From assembly GCA_947568835.1 (NCBI GenBank), contig OX387602.1, positions 23,673,021 to 23,737,020 on the forward strand: DNA of 64,000 nt, written 5' to 3'. The translations under genes and the position numbers were made by a program. Positions 49,601 to 59,131 of this stretch are shown here, in pieces (positions within the stretch are counted from its first letter, which is position 1; every line of letters starts with the position of its first letter). The notes under the pieces are model-generated. The model was not told the DNA's origin and did not search any database. It worked only from the letters and a program-made list of their open reading frames with translations. Source of the stretch: Protonemura montana. Taxonomy: Eukaryota; Arthropoda; Insecta; Plecoptera; Nemouridae.

Positions 49601-52600
49601 AACATCGCAGGTGATGATCCAGACCACCAAACTATTACACCGTTATATCTGATGGTATAAAGATACAATCAGACTCATAATGGATTCTTGTTGCTTTTTC
49701 CTTTGCGTTTAGGTGCAAGCGGTGATTGATGCAGACCTCCTGCCAAAGATCATCCGCAACCTGACGAAGGGAGAATTCCAGACACAGAAGGAGGCTGCGT
49801 GGGCCATCAGTAACCTGACGATCAGTGGGAACCGAGATCAGGTTGCAAGGCTCATCCAAGAGGGTGTGATCCCGCCGTTTTGCAATCTGCTCAACTGCAA
49901 GGACACACAAGTTATACAGGTTTGTACACACCTATGCATGGGCCACCGGAATAGATATCCTGAATGGCATTGGAGCACGGCCTTATTTTGCCAAGAATTC
50001 AGCATGTCCATTTAGAACAAATAATTTCATGCATAATAAATACATAGAGCCAAGATTTTACGGTGTTATGATTTCGATAATTTCGTGGTAAGCTTTTTGG
50101 ATTTCGGTGTTATGGCGGTGTTATGGAAAAAGTACAGAATTTCGTGTCAGATTTCACACATAGGTGACGAAAAAAGAAGGTACGCGTTTTTAGCATTAGT
50201 TTTATCGAAATTTTAGTGCTAATTATTTGAATTTTAGCGTTTATAGCTAAATAGAAAAAAAGAGCTTTTGCGATCTACATTCGAAAGGAATGAAGATTTA
50301 GGGTAAGCACTGGGATCTCTAATAAAGAAGTGATCAATAATAATTACAATAAAGCAAATATTTAGTGTAGGTCCTCAACATCGGTATTTGTAAGGGACTT
50401 GGAACAAAATTAATAGCACAAATCAATATTTTACATAAATGCCACCATGAAATACATTGTATGGCAGTATGAGCAACACCTACTACTTGTTAAAACTTAA
50501 CATTGAACAAGTTTCAATGGTAGCTTCCTTCATTCTTGTTCCTTTGTCAGTCAGCACAAGGTTTTATTGACTAAAAAACCTCTCTGCATCAACACTGTTC
50601 ACTGGGGCTGAAATAGTTTGCTAAGTCAGAACTGCAAATGAGGGGTTTGAGATTTTTATGTCCATGAGAATTTGAATTAGACCCACTGCCTGGTACTAAC
50701 AACATACTTTGCAAGATTGTCTTTTTTCTCCCAGACAAGTCTGGTGTTCCAGATTCCACACATCAAAATATATCCATCACTCACAAAGAGTTGCTTTGCT
50801 TGATCCTCAAAAGTCAAAGATTTATTACACCCCATTGAAATTTGAAATCCCAGCTAATCTCTATATAGACTGAATGCATGTGGTGCTGGTGCTCACATGG
50901 CAAGGAGGGGAAGATTCAGCCAACCAATGGCAATGGTTTTCTACAGCAAACATTTTGCCCCACTACTTCTACCCCCTAAGCTTAGGAATGTTGACAGCAT
51001 TTGATGAGAAACAGACCTGAATATGACAAATCCATGGAAATGTGTGTTTACAGAGATAAAATAAACATTCTACATTTTTGCATGGAAACAAGTGGCTATT
51101 TCGCAAAATACACGAATTTTAGTGAAATAGCTTCATTATCTCTCAATTTAGCATAAAAACAAATAGGTTTGTTTATTTATTTTCCGTGAAATATGATTTA
51201 ATAAAAATGAAAAAAATAACAGATTATCTGAAATTGAAGATAATTGGATGGGAAAAGGCTCATTTCGCGATGATTTCGCGGGAAATAGTTGATTTCGGTG
51301 TTATGGATGATTTTTCGTGAATTTCGCGTTTTGTCGCGATGAGCTTCTTACATATTTGAGATGGGAATTCAATGAATCGCACTCATTTGTAAGAAAAATA
51401 AGAGATAAGAACAATTCGCGATTTCGCACATCACCATATAATCGTGGCTCTATAAATACAGTATACAGTTGTAAACAAACATAAAACCAAACCTGTATTA
51501 TCTCTATATCTGATGGCATCAACTGATGCCTGTACACTATCCAAGCTAATAATAAATAACATTAAATCAAAAAAATAATACTGTAACAAGTTGAAACAAA
51601 CCATGTGTCATACTCACAACTCATAAGTTGTGTTTTGTGTCGGATCAATTAAAACAGATCACTTTAGAGGAGAATAGTTCTTGTTTTTCTGCATCAGCCT
51701 AGGAGATGGTGTGAGTTGGAGTAAAAATGAATAAAAAAAAATACATCTCTAAAATGTCCCACTTTGATCTGCTTTGATGTAACAAACTTCTGACACACTT
51801 AAACAAACCCAATAATATGCGCAAGGGAAAGAGGAAAATGGAGGAGTCGAGGAACTTACCAAGAGAAGCGAAGGGATTTTGGGAATTCGCAGTAGTTTAG
51901 AGTTCAGCCAATGTTTTTTCTGTTGCCTTTATTACTAGTAGGAAGAGTTTTCTTACAGCTCAACAGGACCTTCTCCTTCAGGCCCAGTGATGTATTGGTC
52001 AATGCACGCGGGTGTACGCAGTCCACCCACTATTAATTTTATTTTTGGCCGTACCCCCACTTTGAATTTTTTAGGGAACGCAGGTGAATGCACGGGAAAG
52101 CAGTATTAAATTATGATTATTCGGAATATCCTGCACTTCTTTTTTTAAAAGCCGAAAATATCCCAGTTAAGGGTTTTATTTCTAATAATCCACTTACTTA
52201 AAAATAGACCTAGCAAGATTGCCACTGTATGCGAACGTACTAAGAGTAGGTAGGCTGGAACTATGTCGGCGTCGCGACTTGCAACAGAGGGGTTAGTTAG
52301 AACCATATTACTGTTATCACGTAGGGAAGTCGGTAGCCGCTTTCGCGGCGTCGCACGGCGGTGCAAGCTCTCAGAAGCAAGCCCGCTTCAAATAATAAGA
52401 ATTCGCAGGAAAGACAAAAATACAAACAATAACCAAATTGCCACATACGAGCCACACTGGACGAGTTAGTTCAATTCAAGATACAGAAGAGGAAGCAAGT
52501 GGATTTGCATTCCCTTTCGGGCCTTGCCCCTCCTAAAAAACCAAAATTTGGTTTGGGAGAAGTTGAAGACACCACCAACGTCGAATGAAGAAGAGTTCAA

Positions 52601-52978
52601 TGAAAAAGAGTCATTGTGGAAACTGATGTAATCTCCTCAACGCGAAAGTACGCGCGTATCTATGGATAGTTTCAACAAAAATTTAAACCAGTATTCGATT
52701 AAAATGATTAGACTTTCTTTTACCAGATTCCCGAATCCCCACCAAATTTCAAGACTGCAACAATGTGGGAAGGTGTAGACATGAGAGGGCGGCATTAATT
52801 TAATTTTCTCAAAATCATTACGTAATTAAAAATGCAGTTCTGACCATGTCATTCCAAGCCCAATTTCATCGTAAACTCGTAGATTGGCTCCAAAAGAAAC
52901 CTTAGAATAAAAATTCACTTGAAGCTGCGCCCGAAGCCCCCTATTTCCACTCTTTCGGTGCATTCGCCTTGGGTCTCC

Positions 52979-53056
<78 letters not shown>

Positions 53057-53649
53057 CCGACACAAAAAAATGGGTCATTTTTGCGTACCCCCACTAAAAA
53101 TTTTACGAATGCATCACTGTTCAGGCCATAGCTAATTGTTTTGTTACCTGACACAGGTGGTGCTGGACGGCATCAACAATATGCTGAAGGTGGCTGGGCC
53201 ACAGGCTGAGCAGCTGGCCAACATGATTGAGGAATGCTCTGGCCTGGATAAGATCGAAGCGCTGCAGAACCACGAGAACGTGGAAATCTACAAACTGGCC
53301 TACGAGATTATAGAGCACTACTTTTCCGAAGAGGTATGGTACACACTAGCCTTTTTTTCCTTGTACATGCTTGCCCTGTCCCACCCTGAGCTGATGGCTG
53401 TTATTTTTTAACCTTTTTGTTGCAAGAAACCTTAAACAGATAGTAAAGTTCCTCACCTAATCAATTCAGTGGTTTCTTCATGCTAGTAGTGTTTCCATCC
53501 CTTAAAGACCGCAAAAGATTGCCCTTAGAAATAACAGCTGGTCGCAATTTCAGGTGGATGATGATTCGAGCTTGGTGCCGATATCGACGGAGGGAGGCTT
53601 CCAGTTCGACCCCAACACGAGCATACCCAGCGAAGGTTTCAAGTTCTGA
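40643..53649 (+). CDS. KPNA3: Importin subunit alpha, KPNA3/KPNA4 type, 10 exons
   Basis: Exons 40643-40708, 41305-41407, 43530-43734, 46494-46654, 47630-47856, 48319-48487, 48836-48975, 49713-49919, 53157-53333 and 53554-53649 give 516 residues (human KPNA3/4: 521). The importin-beta-binding domain (about residues 11-60) has [27 protein letters not shown] and KRRNVP. Armadillo repeats follow: [86 protein letters not shown] and [16 protein letters not shown]. The tail ends PSEGFKF. These choices mark the KPNA3/4 (fly alpha-3) clade, which carries classical NLS cargo to importin beta. Introns hold most of the mobile elements of the window, including a transposon on the exon 4 acceptor. Frame is kept through all nine junctions and no lesion was seen in the coding part. 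Confidence 0.96.
42098..42685. repeat. Inverted pair of tRNA-derived SINE-like repeats
   Basis: On the minus strand at 42117-42196 lies a tRNA-like head: GTAGCTCAGTTGGTAGAGCA (A-box) and TCCTGGATTCGTATCCCGA (B-box), with an anticodon loop CCGGTAA that would read as tRNA-Thr(GGT) but has C at position 33. A second, damaged head in opposite orientation is at about 42566-42605 (ATAGCTCAGTTG, GTTCGGTTGCACA). The segments at 42219-42275 and 42486-42545 are inverse copies (CCTCAAGGGGGAAGAG). The tails CAGTCTAGCTTCC...GAAAAACCAAAAAC occur twice as direct repeats (42307-42386 and 42608-42685). Located in importin alpha intron 2. Confidence 0.7.
42713..42892. repeat. Foldback element with tRNA-like core, copy C
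   Basis: AAACACTAATAACCTCTCAA at 42713-42732 is inverted at 42799-42818 (TTGAGAGGTTATTAGTGTTT). Between them is a tRNA-like core (GGTTGGAGCAACACCTGCAA, then GGTGGAGATCGGGGTTTATT) that matches the core of copy A. The tail TTTAAATTAGATTTCA matches the other copies. Importin alpha intron 2. Confidence 0.75.
44206..46486. mobile_element. P-superfamily (THAP9-like) DNA transposon relic
   Basis: A 2281-bp element starts CAGGGTTGGGTAG and ends in its exact inverse CTACCCAACCCTG. It is flanked by the perfect 8-bp duplication CTCGCAGC (44198-44205 and 46487-46494). Inside, on the plus strand, translated pieces carry P/THAP9 transposase C-terminal motifs: [20 protein letters not shown] with RNPTTRQL (about 44541-44635), then [20 protein letters not shown] with a CxxC pair (about 45009-45080), then [16 protein letters not shown] (about 45204-45250). 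Stops and frame changes separate the pieces, and the DNA-binding half is missing, so the copy is dead. It ends one base into importin alpha exon 4, so the splice acceptor in use lies in the right-hand duplication. Confidence 0.88.
46759..46888. repeat. Second copy of the small GTTTTTCAGTG MITE
   Basis: GTTTTTCAGTG at the left and CGCTGAAAAA at the right are degenerate inverted ends. The interior shares GTTAACAGTCTGTTAATTTC with the copy at 38483-38582. Importin alpha intron 4. Confidence 0.55.
49065..49295. repeat. Foldback element with tRNA-like core, copy D
   Basis: Left arm TTATTATTAGGAACATTAAT (from about 49110) and right arm ATTAGTGTTCCTAATAATAA (to about 49294) are inverse. The core has GGTTGGAGTAACATGAACAA and AGATAGAGATCGTGGTTCAA, a decayed version of the tRNA-like core. 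The outer end TGAAATCTTATTTAAATAAC matches copy B. Importin alpha intron 7. Confidence 0.7.
50045..51452. mobile_element. Non-autonomous hAT-like element, 1408 bp, 8-bp target duplication
   Basis: The termini TAGAGCCAAGATTTTA and (inverse of the right end) TAGAGCCACGATTATA are imperfect inverted repeats fitting the hAT pattern YARNG. TAAATACA flanks both sides (50037-50044 and 51453-51460). Sub-terminal motifs TTTCGGTGTTATGG recur near both ends (about 50103-50116 and 51293-51306). No transposase motif is readable. Importin alpha intron 8. Confidence 0.85.
51985..53119. mobile_element. Non-autonomous hAT-like element, 1135 bp, 8-bp target duplication
   Basis: It begins CAGTGATGTATTGGT and ends with the near-inverse ACGAATGCATCACTG. 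TTCAGGCC flanks both sides (51977-51984 and 53120-53127). Both sub-terminal regions contain GTACCCCCACT with AT-rich follow-up. The right part carries a poly-C homopolymer at 52980-53055. Its right end lies only 37 bp before importin alpha exon 9. Confidence 0.87.
52980..53055 (+). repeat. Poly-C homopolymer, 76 nt
   Basis: An unbroken run of C inside the hAT-like element. Any Pro- or Gly-only frame across it is an artefact. Runs of this length are often misassembled, so the true length is uncertain. Confidence 0.95.
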
Positions 53650-53858
53650 TTCGGCCCCCGACACACTGGGCACTCACCGACTACCCCTCCCCCCTGTGGG
53701 GCGGCCAGGACTACGACCACGACATCACCGCGGCGACACCACGACTGCTTACACGACTCTCCGCAACCGCGACCTAGACACACACCAAGCTGCCGCTGCC
53801 GACCGACTCCGAGGATGACTGTGTTATCATTTTACGACTACTTTTTAGCACGTAAACT

Positions 53859-53864
53859 AATAAA
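53859..53864 (+). terminator. Likely poly(A) signal of importin alpha
   Basis: AATAAA, 210 bp after the importin alpha stop codon, followed within 15-25 bp by a T/G-rich stretch. Confidence 0.6.
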
Positions 53865-56117
53865 CTAGGTTGTCTACCTACGTATTCTTCGGGTCTGTAC
53901 CTTAGGAGGAAGAATGATTTTATTGGCTTTTCACTTGTCAAACGTGAATATAGTTTTATTATTATTAATTGGTAATAATACATTGTGTTACTTGCGACGA
54001 TGAAAGCATATTTTATGTTCCAGCCGTTTAAATATTTGCGATCTACAATAATCATCGTGCTCGATCTATTGTAATGTGTAGCATATATCAACATGAAATC
54101 CAGTTTAGTTGTCTTGGGAATGTCCTTGATATTTTTCTCTTTAAAAGGATAAATATTAATAATAGACTACTTCTGACCTTTTGTTTCTCACCAAGAAATT
54201 CTCCTTTAATTCCACTATGATAGGTATTAGAAGTAGGATCTAAAAATAATTACCCAATTTATCAGGCAGTAATTTCAGCAAAAGAAAGAAAACTGCAGGA
54301 TTTGACTCAGTGAACTGTGCCTAGTTAAATGTTGCACAAACATGCATTTGATATCTGCTATGGTGAAATCAGAGGGGCATGCAGTCAAGGGTATGCAGGG
54401 TAAGCAGTGCCTACTCAGACATCGCCAATACATTCAACCGAATATTTGCCATGAACCATGCTCTCACAGGGTAGGTTGATATGTAGCTGGTTATCCACGC
54501 AACATTTTTTGTGTTAGGCTTATGTTTAATAGTATAAGGTTACATTTTAGTGTAGTGTCAATGAAATAATATGGTTGATAGCGTGGCCAAACCCTCCAGC
54601 TTGCGATACTCGTGATCTGTGTTGGAAACTATTTTGCAGGAAAAGAAGCTTGTTAAGTGCGGCTGCATCAGCCTGTGATGAAATGGTTAGCCAACCAACG
54701 TAAAAAGCAAGTTGCATACGACTTAATTCAACATTTCGATAAAAAATATTAAATATACAAGTGACTAACGGGCTCAGGATCAACCGTTTCTGCTGTCAAT
54801 GAAACTTATTTGAAGAATGTTCAAAGTCTGTGTTTAGTAAGGTGGGGTAGTGATTACAGTACCTTGAACGGAATGAGCATTTTACTAAAAAATCAAGACT
54901 TCTTGCATAGATGCACTAGTTGGTTATTTTGACAAGGTTTGACTTACGAAACAAAAAGTTAGACAATTCAGTGTACGACAGCATCCGTTGAACCAAAATT
55001 GATCTTAAACCCCCTTGCCCAATCCCTATCTATCTTGAACCCCCACCCCTCCTTCCATCCACCCAACCACTATTTTGGTTACATCTCGGACCCATAGTCT
55101 TCACTGTCAAAAAGTTTGCTTACCGCCATGGTACTTTTGGTTGTGGTCCCATGAGAGGCTTTACATTTGAAACCAAAATGCCCACTTTCTCAAAATCTTA
55201 AGCGGCCGTAGGCAGCGGGTACTGCTAGTTGATGATATTTGCATGACTTTTTAGTTTTTAGCTTTAAAGACAAATTTCTGAAAGTTGAGCATCAACAATC
55301 AAACGGCTGGCTCCAAGTACAGTCGTTTCCAGGTGAGTTTTAGCCAGCATGATGTGCATCTCCTTGCTACAGGGAAGGAGATTTTTTCAAATTAAATTTA
55401 TATATAGTTCCTACCAAGGAGCTACGTAGGAATCGAAATTGGTGACTGCTTCCAACCCCAGGCTTTGTTAATTCTTCTCCCTTTCCTTGCTTTCTGAAAT
55501 ATGTGCTGTCCTGGTAGTAGAAGTGCTGTGTTGGCTAGCGATTCTTGCCTGCTCGGCAACCGCAGGGCTGCGGTCCTAGTGGTCGGTCGTCAAGGCTTAG
55601 AGTCGCATTGCCAGGGAACTGCACGGAGAGACGCAAAGCTCCACGTGACACTGTCAGCCGTGATGAGGCAGACTCCACCCTGCGTGGAGGCAGTGCTATC
55701 AGCGCTGCAGACTCTGGGGACTGTGATGCGCTCGCAGAAAACGAGGAGCCTGGGGAGGCGTCCCACACGAGGGGCGGCTAAGTTTAAAAAATATTCCTTT
55801 AAATGTATTAATGATCCCACGTTCTGCCCAATATATGTGTATGTATGTTTTGGAAAATGGTTGCAATGTAGGCAAGAACAAGGAGAGTGACTTACTAAAA
55901 GTGTTTGAATAGATCTGCTAGATTGCATGGAATACTGCACACATCCTATATAATCCTATATTATAGTGTTTACATATATCAGTTATTTTGTTACATATAA
56001 CTGTTATGTTATATAACTTTATTAATACACACGTTGTGTAGTTATTGTTTTTTTAACGTCATCAGTACCTTGCTCTTTGCTATTTACCATTGCTATTTAC
56101 GTGATATGGAGACTTAT
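53865..56117. other. Intergenic region between the 3' ends of importin alpha and CFAP97D
   Basis: AT-rich DNA with a GC-richer patch at 55500-55790 that is open in several frames and contains tRNA-like fragments (GGCTAGCGATTCTTGCCTGC). That patch may be part of an old SINE, but I could not define its ends. No gene is recognised. Confidence 0.5.
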
Positions 56118-57159
56118 TCAATGGTGTTCACTTATAAGGTTATTTGTTGGTAAAATACTTGCCATGATGCGTTTTGGCTTCTGTGGATTACATGCCGAGC
56201 AACGGCTTTTTCTAGTGGGGAGATCCTCAGGCGTTGAATCAAGAGACTCCAATGTTTCCAGCTTAGATGAGTCCTTCTCGGGATCGTAATATATTCCAAT
56301 ACGATGCAAGAAACTGTAAAACCAAACAAAAATCCTGTGCCAACTGATGTAGATGCAATATAGCCAAATTACCAAAGAAACTCTGGATTATTCCATATAT
56401 GAAGCCGAATTACATCTATCTACAATACTTAAATATGTATTATTCTAAAATTATTAAATATTAAAGTACGAACGTATTTTCTGTGATGATGGGTGAACAA
56501 AATGTAAAGACAATCCATTTTTCTTCAAGCAATGACTTTTAAATGAGTTTTTAATAATAAATAATGAATTTGGCTTTCAAAAATTATCGCTATGAATAAA
56601 TATTAATTACTTTGGTGGAGTGTGAAGCCATTCATTGTCGAGGCGCTTGGTCTTCATGATGATTCCCATCCGATGAAGTAAGCGACAATTGTCTTGTTCG
56701 ATGCGGGCTGAGCGTTCAGCTTCCCACTGCTGCTTCTTTAGCTTGTGGCTTACATGTTCTCGAATAGGGGGAGCACTGGCATCAATGGCAGGCAATGCAG
56801 TTTGAACCTAAATGAGTGTAAGTGCTTGTTCATAAATGCCTGAAAATGCTTCAACCAATTTTATCTTTAACTAACTGAGCAGCTCACAAAATAGTTTCTG
56901 AAATTAAGTAAAAAATATTTTAGTATAACTTCAGATAGGAAGGGAATTCCCACCATAGTTGGTGGGAAGATTTTTTTTTGTGTTTTGTCTATGCCACAAC
57001 CAATCCTTTCTCCAAACTACAATCACTCGACAACCACCCAATTAATAAAAAAGGAGAACAATTTTATTTTTATATTGCAAATCTCACCTTCCTGCGATGC
57101 TGGTGGAATCTTCGTTGCTGCCATGGACGAATAAGCAATTTTTCTCTTCTTGTCAGCAT
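56118..57159 (-). CDS. CFAP97D1: CFAP97D-type (Hemingway/CFAP97 domain) ciliary protein
   Basis: Transcript-order exon 1 is 57159-57088 (24 codons from ATG) and exon 2 starts at 56807. Joined in phase 0 they read through RFHQHRRK and VQTALPAIDASAPPIREHV, then KLKKQQWEAERSARIEQDNC and RLLHRMGIIM. This is the CFAP97D signature: an alanine/proline 'KPTIDT-PP' segment, a Lys/Leu helix, ER--IE-DN-RLL--M--IM. These small proteins are linked to cilia and sperm axonemes. Exon 2 may end at a stop after HTPPK (56607; 90 residues), or splice with a modest donor after 56611 to exon 3 (56313-56118), giving 154 residues, close to human CFAP97D1 (about 164). A segment present in vertebrate proteins between exons 2 and 3 was not found. 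The gene is head-to-head with RPL41. Family call fairly sure; 3' structure uncertain. Confidence 0.65.
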
Positions 57160-57527
57160 ACCAATTTCACAAGAAACAAGAAGTGGAAATATTTATAAGA
57201 AATCGTGTATTCTTAAGTTGTTTGACGGCGAATCGACAAAGGTGACACAGAGGGGTACAAACAACCGGTTGCTATGTGGCGGTGGAACAGATATCGATTT
57301 GGTTACTTTTAAAATTTTGTGATTTTGGCGCCGAGCGGGTAAACGCTCAACCATTTGCGGTAGCAAGTAGCACTTCCTGCCTACTGCCATCCGTCTACAT
57401 CCATCCATTTACGGCCCATTGCAGTAACAGAGAGCAAGTTGCTTTCTGTGTACTGCTGGAATCCGAACAATCCTCGGCTTAAGAGCCAGATAGAAGTTTG
57501 CGAGAGACTAGCTTTTAACCACAGAAG
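57160..57527. promoter_or_regulatory. Shared head-to-head interval between CFAP97D and RPL41
   Basis: 368 bp separate the two start codons. Close to the RPL41 ATG, a C-initiated pyrimidine tract CTTTT at about 57512-57516 could be the 5' TOP start of RPL41 mRNA, giving a leader of only about 16 nt. That is usual for ribosomal protein genes but not proven here. Confidence 0.45.
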
Positions 57528-57969
57528 ATGCGAGCAAAGGTAAGACTCATTTATTTCGGAAGATTTGTTTTATATTTTCGGAAAATACGATGTCAAAATA
57601 TCGACACGGCGTCCACCTTTTTTAACATGGATACGTATGCAGGCACATGTATCCGAACAATTGATGTTTTCGCAAGTGATATTTAAGGTCTACTGGCCTT
57701 AAATAACATTCATATTTCACACGTGATCAATTATGGGCATTACTAAATTCATAATTTAGTCTCGCTGCTCGTAATTTTTTTCACTGGAAAAGAATTCAGC
57801 AAGGAGGGAGGGTTTCTAAGTTGACTGATTGCTGGCCTGGGGTTTTGTCGTTGCTGCCTGATTTCTCTCTATTATTGAACTAATATGTACCCTTTTATCA
57901 CAGTGGAGGAAGAAGCGTATGCGGAGGCTGAAGCGCAAGCGCAGGAAGATGCGTGCACGATCCAAATAG
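57528..57969 (+). CDS. RPL41: 60S ribosomal protein L41 (eL41), 25 residues
   Basis: The coding sequence is split: exon 1 57528-57539 (four codons, MRAK) and exon 2 57904-57969 (WRKKRMRRLKRKRRKMRARS and the final Lys). This is the near-invariant eukaryotic L41, the smallest ribosomal protein, which lies between the subunits. A third, untranslated exon is likely: a GTAAGT donor follows at 57988, 18 bp after the stop, and a strong acceptor (T-run then TGCAG) ends at 58585; AATAAA follows at 58705. The family length is exactly met. It is too short for ordinary ORF searches and easily missed in annotation. Confidence 0.97.
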
Positions 57970-58710
57970 ACCGGCAACCTCACATATGTAAGTGTTCATT
58001 TCTTTAACTTGTCCTGCATGCAGTAAAAACCCATGGTGACTCGACCCTAAGCATTCATTTTCGATCTCATTTTAATGACAAAAATTGTGAATAGTTCTGA
58101 AGTCTTCATTAGAACTCTATGGTGACCGATTGTCTGTTATTTTACTGATTTTCTCCTTGCTGGCTTTGCCCATTTTCCACATAAGTAAACCCACTGTTGC
58201 GCCATTTATACCCGAAATCGGTATTTGTTCAAAGGAATGCGCGACGTTACAAGAAAGGAACATGGGAAACCAGCGTTTACCCTCTCAGACTCTGTGGGTC
58301 TTTTTCAGATTTTGACTGTTGGTTGCAAACCAGTAAAAGTGCATATCAAACAGTTAACATATTTACACCCCAATCGTAAAAAAATGGGTTTTCCTAGTCC
58401 TACAACTCTCAAATCATTTATATCGTATAATCTCCAAGTTCAAACCACCATCGAAACTGACTAGCAACCAATAAGTACAGCGAGGTGGAGTCTGATAAAA
58501 TCTCCAATTTACTTTTCTACTCTAAAAGTGTACAAACAATTTTTTAGAAATGCACTACGACTACTAATTTTTTTTTCTTTTGCAGGCTCCTGGAAGTTGC
58601 TGATAGCACTCAACAGAATTCAGCTCGCTTTTCTTTGCAAGGATCGTCAGCATCGGCCAGGAGAAACAAATTACCTTAAAATGTTGGTGGTTGTTAAATA
58701 ATTTAATAAA
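57970..58710 (+). other. RPL41 3' untranslated region with an intron, and poly(A) signal
   Basis: The sequence after the stop has 18 bases, then GTAAGTG (donor). A polypyrimidine tract and TGCAG end at 58585, and the last exon begins GCTCCTGG at 58586. AATAAA at 58705-58710 is the likely poly(A) signal. Intron 57988-58585 shows no C/D or H/ACA snoRNA that I can support. Confidence 0.6.
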
Positions 58711-59131
58711 CGATTTTCTGCCACCAAAAGCTGCACTGAATTTGCTTCCCTTTAATGTCCTGTTATTTACCTGTGAATTGCATGCAACCAATCGACTGGG
58801 ATACAATTGTTTGATGCCTATATCTATTACGCAAGTTAAATTTAGTCACCCAAAGTATGGATCAAACGTTCAAATTTCGCGAAAGCACAGGGGTTTGGAG
58901 AATGTCAGAGTCGACAATTTCATTTTCGGAGGTCGCGCTGTGGTGTCACCTGTTGGTGTTTTCTGAACTAATTATAGCAGGGAAGCCAACTTCGCAGGAA
59001 CTGTTTGTTGCACAACTCCGAAGATGGCCACCGTAAAAGTTGTGTGACAGCATATTATCGGGATATATTTGCTAGAGAACAGTGTTTGAGTTCAATTTAG
59101 CAGTTTTCGATTATTATTACCGTCTCTTGCG
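58711..59131 (+). promoter_or_regulatory. CWC15 upstream region with YY1-like motif and short upstream ORF
   Basis: AAGATGGCCACC at 59021-59032 resembles the YY1 initiator-proximal motif AAGATGGC. The ATG in it opens a seven-codon upstream ORF (59024-59047, MATVKVV then stop). If the transcript starts upstream of it, this uORF precedes CWC15 by 84 bp. No TATA box is visible. Confidence 0.4.

Noticed and set aside
52919-53154. Poly-Pro and poly-Gly open frames across the C tract
   Set aside because: They are produced by the 76-nt homopolymer inside a transposon and lack any other protein-like sequence.
55500-55890. 129-codon open frame on the plus strand after importin alpha
   Set aside because: The segment is open in several frames on both strands and has tRNA/SINE-like pieces; no conserved protein was recognised and ends could not be defined.
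57988-58585. Possible intron-encoded snoRNA in the RPL41 gene
   Set aside because: Ribosomal protein introns often host snoRNAs, but no C/D box pair with terminal stem or H/ACA layout could be supported.
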